Source of the DNA: Streptomyces sp. DH24
GTDB lineage: Bacteria > Actinomycetota > Actinomycetes > Streptomycetales > Streptomycetaceae
Assembly: GCF_029813775.1 (NCBI RefSeq)
Contig: NZ_JARVKW010000021.1
Location: forward strand, 60,410-124,409
DNA length: 64,000 nt
Direction: 5' to 3'
This document shows positions 59,327 to 64,000 of the stretch, in pieces. The notes beneath the pieces were generated by a model. The model saw only the letters and a program-made list of their open reading frames with translations. It ran no database searches and was not told the DNA's origin. Every line of letters begins with the position of its first letter. Within the stretch, counting starts at the first letter, position 1. A program made the position numbers and the translations under genes.

Positions 59327-60112
59327 GTGAGCGGAGCCACGGGCGCCGGACCGGCCGGTACCAGTACGGGGACGGACGGCGGCGGCCGTGGCTCCACCGC
59401 GCAGCCACAGGACTCGCACACCACTCAGCTGAAGGCGATCAAGTCCCCCGCGCCCGGCACGCACGCGCCCGACACGCATGGATCCCAGGGGGGAACTGTG
59501 ACGGACACCCGAGGCCCGCAGGCCCAGCACTACGCGGCTGGCGCGGGCCCGGCCGCTGCGGGGGCCCAGCCGCAGCCGGCGGGCCGCCAGGAGACCGCCG
59601 CGCAGCCCGCGTCGCCGCTCCCCGGCGAGCGGCAGCCGCAGCAGCAGAGCGGCCCGTACCACCCGCCGCAGGCCTACCCGGCGCAGGGCGGCCAGCCCGG
59701 GGCGGTCCGCCGTCCGCGCACCGGCGCGCGCACCACTCCCCGGGTCCGCAAGGCCCGCCTGCGGGTGGCGAAGGCCGACCCGTGGTCGGTGATGAAGGTC
59801 AGCTTCCTGCTCTCCATCGCCCTCGGCATCTGCACGATCGTCGCGGCCGCGGTGCTGTGGATGGTCATGGACGCGATGGGCGTCTTCTCGACGGTCGGCG
59901 GCACGATCTCCGAGGCGACCGGCTCGAACGAGTCGAACGGCTTCGACCTGCAGTCGTTCCTGTCCCTGCCCAACGTGCTGCTGTTCTCGACGATCATCGC
60001 GGTCATCGACGTCGTCCTCGCGACGGCTCTCGCGACGCTCGGCGCGTTCATCTACAACCTCTCCGCGGGCTTCGTGGGCGGCGTGGAACTGACGCTGGCC
60101 GAGGACGAGTGA
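59327..60112 (+). CDS. DUF3566 membrane protein
   Basis: 261 residues from a GTG with GACGAGGAG upstream. The first 140 residues are Pro/Gln/Gly-rich. The DUF3566 domain begins V-M-K-V-S-F-L-L-S-I-A-L-G-I-C and has a second membrane segment, V-L-L-F-S-T-I-I-A-V-I-D-V-V. The same gene follows gyrA in mycobacteria and corynebacteria, from memory, which supports a conserved envelope-linked function that is not known. It is probably co-transcribed with gyrBA. Confidence 0.92.
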   Translation: MSGATGAGPAGTSTGTDGGGRGSTAQPQDSHTTQLKAIKSPAPGTHAPDTHGSQGGTVTDTRGPQAQHYAAGAGPAAAGAQPQPAGRQETAAQPASPLPGERQPQQQSGPYHPPQAYPAQGGQPGAVRRPRTGARTTPRVRKARLRVAKADPWSVMKVSFLLSIALGICTIVAAAVLWMVMDAMGVFSTVGGTISEATGSNESNGFDLQSFLSLPNVLLFSTIIAVIDVVLATALATLGAFIYNLSAGFVGGVELTLAEDE

Positions 60113-60211
60113 CAGGGGCGGGCGGTCCCCGGACAACCGATTTTGGGACTGCCCACCTCGTGCGCTAATCTTCAGGAGTCAGCGCGCGGGACACACACCG
60201 CAGAGCGCGGC

Positions 60212-60288
60212 GGGGCTATAGCTCAGTTGGTTAGAGCGCATCCCTGATAAGGATGAGGCCACAGGTTCAAATCCTGTTAGCCCCACCA
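60212..60288 (+). tRNA. tRNA-Ile (anticodon GAT)
   Basis: A full cloverleaf: acceptor GGGGCTA/TAGCCCC, D-arm GCTC...GAGC, anticodon stem CATCC/GGATG with loop CTGATAA (anticodon GAT at 60246-60248), and T-arm ACAGG-TTCAAAT-CCTGT. The CCA end is encoded (60286-60288). It lies after DUF3566, as in other actinobacteria. A terminator follows within five bases. Confidence 0.98.
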
Positions 60289-60292
60289 GCGA

Positions 60293-60326
60293 AAAGACCC
60301 CCAGTCGGTAACGGCTGGGGGTCTTT
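60293..60326 (+). terminator. tRNA-Ile terminator
   Basis: AAAGACCCCCAG and CTGGGGGTCTTT, perfect 12-base arms around ten bases, directly after the tRNA. Confidence 0.9.
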
Positions 60327-60679
60327 GACATCCACGGCTGACATCAAAAGCCGCAGCGTCACCGGCCACGGCGACACCGGGACGGTCGGCCCGGATCCCG
60401 GTCACGGAGACCACGGCATCCGGCGTGATCGAGTCACACCGTCCAGAGCCAAGCGCAGGGTGACGACAACAAGGACGATGACGCCGGAGCATCGTGTGCG
60501 CGTGGGCAGCGGTGCCGGCCCCGTCGGTGCGGCCTGTGTGCGGCTGCCTCGTCGGACTGTTGCGATAAGACGTCGGATTGCATCCATCGCGTGATTCGAG
60601 CGCGGCCGTGCAACCGCTGGGGTTCTCCTCGGCCTCTGTTGAGACCAAGGACGGCATCCACCACACGAAGGAGAGCGGT
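60327..60679. other. region without a supported gene between tRNA-Ile and the small frameshifted gene
   Basis: About 350 bases. Long open frames on both strands show no homology-like motif, and their codon use is not convincing. The right end carries the AAGGAG site of the next gene. Confidence 0.5.
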
Positions 60680-60944
60680 ATGCACACGATGACTGCCCCA
60701 CCTGCTGCCGACCTGACGCGCGATGACGCAGCCGAGGACGACTTCCTGCTTCCCCCGCCCAATCCGATCGACCGTCTGCCGAGCCGTATCGACCCCAGGG
60801 ACCTGCGCCGGCTCGACCTGCACGCCGCCCTGACCGCGGCCGGGATCGCTCCCTCGCCGGGCGACCCAGGCCATCGAGCGACTCAGCGACCTCCCGGTCA
60901 CCGTGCATGAGGCCCTCCACCGCTGGCTCACGACCATGCCGTGA
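60680..60944 (+). pseudogene. small protein gene with an apparent +1 frameshift
   Basis: ATG with a strong AAGGAG site starts M-H-T-M-T-A-P-P-A-A-D-L. It runs with good codon bias to L-H-A-A-L-T-A-A-G-I-A-P-S-P-G-D, then the frame continues with unlikely residues and stops at 60910. From a CCC run at 60865-60867, the next frame reads Q-A-I-E-R-L-S-D-L-P-V-T-V-H-E-A-L-H-R-W-L and stops at 60944. One extra C would join both into a protein of about 87 residues. It could be a pseudogene, a programmed shift or a sequencing error. Family unknown. Confidence 0.6.
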
Positions 60945-60970
60945 CCGTGCGCGGCGGGAAACGCCGGCAG

Positions 60971-61012
60971 CACGAAGGCCCGACGGCTGTCGTCAGCCGT
61001 CGGGTCTTCGTG
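60971..61012. terminator. hairpin terminator between two converging small genes
   Basis: 19-base arms with one G-T wobble (left CACGAAGGCCCGACGGCTG) around TCGT. It is placed after the frameshifted gene and before the end of the converging exported-protein gene. Confidence 0.78.
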
Positions 61013-61105
61013 TCGTGTCATGGGCGGTGCTGTACGCAAAGCGCCGGAACTGCTGGGTCGTGTCAAAGGGAGGGCTGGTGCGGCACGTGCGGGACGTGCC
61101 GGGGA

Positions 61106-61474
61106 TCAGCGTTGCAGGGGGATCTCCCTGGCGAGGGGTTCCTCGGAGGCCGTACCGGGAGTGCAGGAGCTCGTGGCCGCGGCGGACGCTTCCGGGCGGT
61201 GGCGGCAGCTGGGGGACTTGCCGTGGGCCTCGGCGCGGATGCGCTGCTTCATCGTGGGGGGCAGGGCGCCGGCATGGATCCAGGGGGACGTCGTTCGTGC
61301 CGCCGGCTGGAGAGCGCTCCGGTCGGTGCCGTGCTCACTGTCGCTGTTGCGCGAGGTCTCGGTCTGCTGTACGGCCGCCGAGGCGTTCGTGGTGGCGAGA
61401 CCGAGCGCCGCGAACAGCGCGAGGAAGGCGGTGACGATGGCGGTCCACAGCTTCATGACCTTGGTCCGGGCCAT
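61106..61474 (-). CDS. small exported protein (DUF6344-like)
   Basis: 122 residues from an ATG, or 116 from an inner ATG (M-K-L-W). The signal peptide is clear: K-L-W-T-A-I-V-T-A-F-L-A-L-F-A-A-L-G-L-A, with A-S-A-A cleavage. The rest is short, polar and low in structure, with Cys residues far apart. I recall such proteins in Streptomyces as DUF6344, but did not verify this. A secreted or membrane-associated role is possible; none is known. Confidence 0.68.
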   Translation of the reverse strand: MARTKVMKLWTAIVTAFLALFAALGLATTNASAAVQQTETSRNSDSEHGTDRSALQPAARTTSPWIHAGALPPTMKQRIRAEAHGKSPSCRHRPEASAAATSSCTPGTASEEPLAREIPLQR

Positions 61475-61812
61475 AACCCCTCACTTTCGGGTTGGGCGAT
61501 TTGCGTACTTTCCTCATGATGTGTATGAGCGTCGCGAAGTGGTGGACCTCCGCCCGTGGCGCGGCGATGTTCAGATGAACACCACTCGGATGGGTGCAAG
61601 AGGGTGGAAAGAGAGGAGACTGGGGAGGAAAGCGCACAAATGTCACCGTCCGTTGAGGTGTGATCACCCTCCGATCGGAGCGGAGTCCTCCCCTCCTTCT
61701 GCTGTGCGCCGGGCGGGAGTTGAGGGCCGACGCAGGTCACCGATCGGTATCGGTCGGTGTGTATAGTCGGGCGCCAGAAGTCCCCTACGTCAAGGAAAGA
61801 CGAGGTCGCGCG
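61475..61812. other. 338-base divergent region between the exported protein and DLW-39 genes
   Basis: No gene is supported. A -10-like TATAGT (61762-61767) precedes the DLW-39 gene, with no convincing -35. The left side holds the leader of the leftward gene. Confidence 0.45.
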
Positions 61813-61941
61813 GTGAAGAAGCTTCTCCTGGTCGCACTGGCCGCCATCGGCGGGCTCCTCGTGTACCGCCAGATCCAGGCGGATCGCGCCGAGCAGGATC
61901 TGTGGACGGAGGCGACTGACTCCGTGCCCACGGGTTCGTGA
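61813..61941 (+). CDS. DLW-39 family small protein
   Basis: 42 residues from a GTG. It has the form of the family: an N-terminal hydrophobic segment K-K-L-L-L-V-A-L-A-A-I-G-G-L-L-V, then R-A-E-Q-D-L-W-T-E-A-T, with the D-L-W motif. It is found near gyrA in many actinobacteria. The function is unknown. A U-tailed hairpin follows. The short length explains its absence from many annotations. Confidence 0.85.
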   Translation: MKKLLLVALAAIGGLLVYRQIQADRAEQDLWTEATDSVPTGS

Positions 61942-61965
61942 GCACCGACTTTCGGTCCTGAACAG

Positions 61966-61994
61966 ACCCCGGCCGTCGTAGCGGTCGGGGTTTT
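61966..61994 (+). terminator. intrinsic terminator after the DLW-39 gene
   Basis: ACCCCGGCCG and CGGTCGGGGT (one wobble) around TCGTAG, followed by TTT. One of the few classical rho-independent shapes in the window. Confidence 0.85.
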
Positions 61995-62121
61995 GTGTGT
62001 CCGGGGGCGGCGGCGGGCGTTCTGGGCGGCCGTACGGAATGCGCGGACGGCCTGAGGCCGTGCGGGGCAGGATGGGCCACGGTCTCCGGTCCGGTGACGA
62101 CGAGGGGTGGGGTGGCGAGTG

Positions 62122-63510
62122 ATGGGTCGGCGTGCGGCGGGGTGGTGGCGCGCGGGGGCGTGGCGCGGTCGTCGTGCTCCGGGACGTACGCCGGGACGCG
62201 TGCCGGTCGCCCGGGCCGGGGGCAGGGTGCGTATCCCGGTCGTCCGGCGCGTCGCCTCGGTGGGTGCCGTCGCCGCGGTGCTGTGCGCGTCCGCCGTGCT
62301 GCCCGTCCCCGCAGCGCTTGCGGCCGGCCCCGGGAGCGGGTACGACTTCGCCGACGGCGCCCGGCGGGTCGACGGCGCGGACGGCACCGCGGACGCCGAG
62401 CGCCTCGTGCCCGGCACGACGTACCGCAGCTCCCTGCCCAGTGGCGGCAAGGTCCACTACCGTCTTGAGCTCGACGACGTCACCAGTACGTACGTCTCCG
62501 CCACCGCCGTGCCCCGTGTGGGCAGCACGGTCGCCAGTGTCGACGGGATCAAGGTGGCCGTGCAGGACACCGAGGGCCGGTCCTGTTCCTTCGACACCGC
62601 AGGCTTCGGCGCCGCCCGCAGCCCGCATCCGATCGCCGCCTGGGGCATGCGCGAGATCTCCCCGGGCAAGGCCCTGTGCCAGGAGGCCGGCACCTACTAC
62701 GTCTCCGTCGAGCGCGTCGAACCGGCGGACACCTCACCCGGCACCTGGGAACTGGAGCTCACCGTCGCGTCCGAGCCGCGCCCGGCGAAGGCCGGCGCGA
62801 CGAGTCCGCCCGGCGCCTGGGACTCCGCCTCGCCCGAGCCCGTCGACGGCCGGGCCGAACGCCGTCCGGGCGGCGCGGGATTCGAGACGGCCGCCCCCGT
62901 CGGACAGGGCGTCTGGCGCGCCGACATCGCGCCCGGCGGGACGCTGTTCTACAAGGTGCCGGTGGACTGGGGACAGCAGTTGTCCGCCACCGCCGAGCTG
63001 GGCGGCGCGAACGGGGGAGGCGGCTACGCCGTCAGCGCCCTGGACCTGTCGCTCTACAACCCGGCCCGCGGCCAGGTGCAGAACACCAGCGTCGGCTACG
63101 ACGGCACCCAGGAGGCGACCAGCCTCGCCCCGCTGCCGCCGGTCGGGTACGCCAACCGGTACGCACCCACCGAGCAGGTGAACACCGTGCGGTTCGCCGG
63201 CTCCTACTACCTCGTGGTGCACCTCGCGCAGGAGGTGGCCGACGGCTTCGGTGAGGGGCCGTTCGCGCTGACGCTGCGCGTGCGGGTGAGCGGCGCCGCT
63301 CAGGCCGGGCCCGACTACGTGGGGGAGCCGGAACCGCGGGGCCTGTTCGACGTGACGGAAGAGGACCGGGAGGCCGCGGCCGAGGGCGGCACCGCGGACG
63401 ACGACCTCGCGATGACGGCACTCGCCGCCAGCGGCATCGGCACCGGAAGCGCCCTGCTCGTGGGGCTCGGAGTGTGGACGGCCGTGGCGCGTCGGAGGGC
63501 CGTCGGCTAG
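62122..63510 (+). CDS. exported protein with C-terminal membrane anchor, unknown function
   Basis: 462 residues from the ATG chosen; a GTG five codons upstream is possible. After an Arg-rich N-terminus comes a signal-like segment V-A-S-V-G-A-V-A-A-V-L-C-A-S-A-V-L and A-A-L-A-A-G. The outer part has two similar beta-rich halves: L-V-P-G-T-T-Y-R-S-S-L-P-S-G-G-K-V-H-Y and A-P-G-G-T-L-F-Y-K-V-P-V-D-W, a layout like bacterial pre-peptidase domains. The C-terminus has a membrane segment G-S-A-L-L-V-G-L-G-V-W-T-A-V. No family is recognised with certainty. Confidence 0.78.
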   Translation: MGRRAAGWWRAGAWRGRRAPGRTPGRVPVARAGGRVRIPVVRRVASVGAVAAVLCASAVLPVPAALAAGPGSGYDFADGARRVDGADGTADAERLVPGTTYRSSLPSGGKVHYRLELDDVTSTYVSATAVPRVGSTVASVDGIKVAVQDTEGRSCSFDTAGFGAARSPHPIAAWGMREISPGKALCQEAGTYYVSVERVEPADTSPGTWELELTVASEPRPAKAGATSPPGAWDSASPEPVDGRAERRPGGAGFETAAPVGQGVWRADIAPGGTLFYKVPVDWGQQLSATAELGGANGGGGYAVSALDLSLYNPARGQVQNTSVGYDGTQEATSLAPLPPVGYANRYAPTEQVNTVRFAGSYYLVVHLAQEVADGFGEGPFALTLRVRVSGAAQAGPDYVGEPEPRGLFDVTEEDREAAAEGGTADDDLAMTALAASGIGTGSALLVGLGVWTAVARRRAVG

Positions 63511-63542
63511 GCCGTGTCCGCGGAGCGGCGTCGTCGCCCGGC

Positions 63543-63710
63543 GCGCGGCAGGCGCGCCACCTCGCGGACCGGACCCAAGGGTGGCCGGTCCCATTGGTCG
63601 CGCCGCGAGCCGCGCCCGGAGCGCGGCAGGCGCGCCACTTCGCGGACCGGGCCCGGGGCCGGCCCCGCCGACCGGGCCCAGGGCGGCCGGTCCCGTTGGT
63701 CGCGCCGTCG
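63543..63710. repeat. duplicated G/C-rich intergenic sequence
   Basis: A 30-base unit occurs at 63543-63572 and 63621-63650 with one difference (core GGCAGGCGCGCCAC). A second unit, based on GGCCGGTCCC and TTGGTCGCGCCG, occurs near 63583-63605 and 63685-63708. It lies between two converging genes; parts form hairpins, so it may serve as a terminator. Confidence 0.6.
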
Positions 63711-63725
63711 CGCCGCGTACCGGGG

Positions 63726-64000
63726 TCAGATGCGGGCCAGGGCCCAGAAGCCGACGGCGTAGCAGGCCAGCGCCAGGAGCAGGAGGGGCACGGCGACCTT
63801 GGCCGGTGGTCCGGGACGCCGGGCGCGCGTGGCGCGGTGCCCCGGTACCGCGTGGGGCGCCGGTACCGGTGCCTGGTGGGCCTGCGCGGTGTACGAGGCG
63901 GTTGAGGCGTCGGTGCGTTCCTGGGGCCGGTAGGTCTGGGCGGCGCCCTGGCGCGGGTGCACCGCAGCGGCGTGGGGAGGCTGGACGGTCGGGGCGGCGT
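63726..64000 (-). CDS. Pro/Gln-rich protein with C-terminal membrane segment, 5' end outside window
   Basis: The frame is open to the window end, so the N-terminus is missing; an inner GTG at 63962 is possible. About 91 codons are visible. The visible part is rich in Pro, Ala, Gln and Arg, then has a C-terminal membrane segment V-A-V-P-L-L-L-L-A-L-A-C-Y-A-V-G-F-W and ends A-L-A-R-I. Function unknown. A similar small leftward membrane-protein gene follows gyrA and the tRNAs in mycobacteria, from memory; equivalence is only a suggestion. Confidence 0.68.
   Translation of the reverse strand, partial: AAPTVQPPHAAAVHPRQGAAQTYRPQERTDASTASYTAQAHQAPVPAPHAVPGHRATRARRPGPPAKVAVPLLLLALACYAVGFWALARI

Noticed and set aside
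60289..64000. tRNA-Ala expected by analogy with mycobacteria
   Set aside because: No second tRNA cloverleaf or GCTCAG-type D-arm was found to the window end.

Overview
The window looks like the chromosomal replication-origin region of a Streptomyces or very close relative. The evidence is a very high G+C sequence, the order rpmH-dnaA-oriC-dnaN-gnd-recF-DUF721-gyrB-gyrA-tRNA-Ile, many copies of the Streptomyces parS palindrome, a long low-complexity linker in DnaA, and frequent GTG starts. The species cannot be named from this sequence alone.

Layout. Positions 1-11.3 kb hold accessory and housekeeping genes: a holin-like membrane protein, LMW phosphatase, cystathionine gamma-lyase/synthase-type PLP enzyme, LysR, Nudix, a globin-reductase, three regulator/transport/acetyltransferase genes and a serine hydrolase. 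At 11.4-16.5 kb lie dnaB, a MATE exporter and the rpsF-ssb-rpsR-rplI operon. At 16.8-28.1 kb is a cell-wall and inositol block: FemX-type transferase, alanine racemase-like enzyme, GT87-type membrane glycosyltransferase, class A PBP, PadR, inositol-phosphate synthase, MFS exporter and an LppU/SCO3897-like protein. At 28.2-39.7 kb are pcnA and, divergently, DUF6049, murJ, a pseudokinase, sigM, its anti-sigma factor, trxB and trxA. At 39.8-46.7 kb the leftward series is GNAT, parB, parA, rsmG, jag, yidC, yidD, rnpA and rpmH. dnaA, a roughly 1.1 kb oriC and dnaN follow at 47.1-51.3 kb. gnd, recF, DUF721, gyrB, gyrA, DUF3566, tRNA-Ile(GAT) and several small or poorly known genes close the window.

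How the parts work together. DnaA, DnaN, DnaB, SSB, RecF and gyrase serve initiation, elongation and topology. ParA/ParB with 13 visible parS sites serve segregation of the origin region. YidC/YidD/Jag/RnpA/RpmH serve membrane insertion and RNA processing. MurJ, the pseudokinase, FemX, PBP and possibly the racemase serve peptidoglycan assembly. SigM/anti-sigma and TrxA/TrxB, the latter behind a textbook sigma-R-like promoter, serve stress and redox response.

The most interesting non-coding content is regulatory DNA beyond the classical oriC. There are DnaA-box groups in the parA leader, in the dnaB/MATE intergenic region and in a hairpin 3' of dnaN. Several parS sites sit at the centre of longer perfect palindromes exactly where converging genes end, as if they also act as terminators. 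Three parS sites lie inside genes and are read in the same frame (V-S-R-E-T). I did not find a clearly undescribed multi-gene system; the genes are mostly conserved core genes. One small gene near 60.7 kb appears frameshifted, and one small overlapping membrane ORF near 40.4 kb deserves attention.
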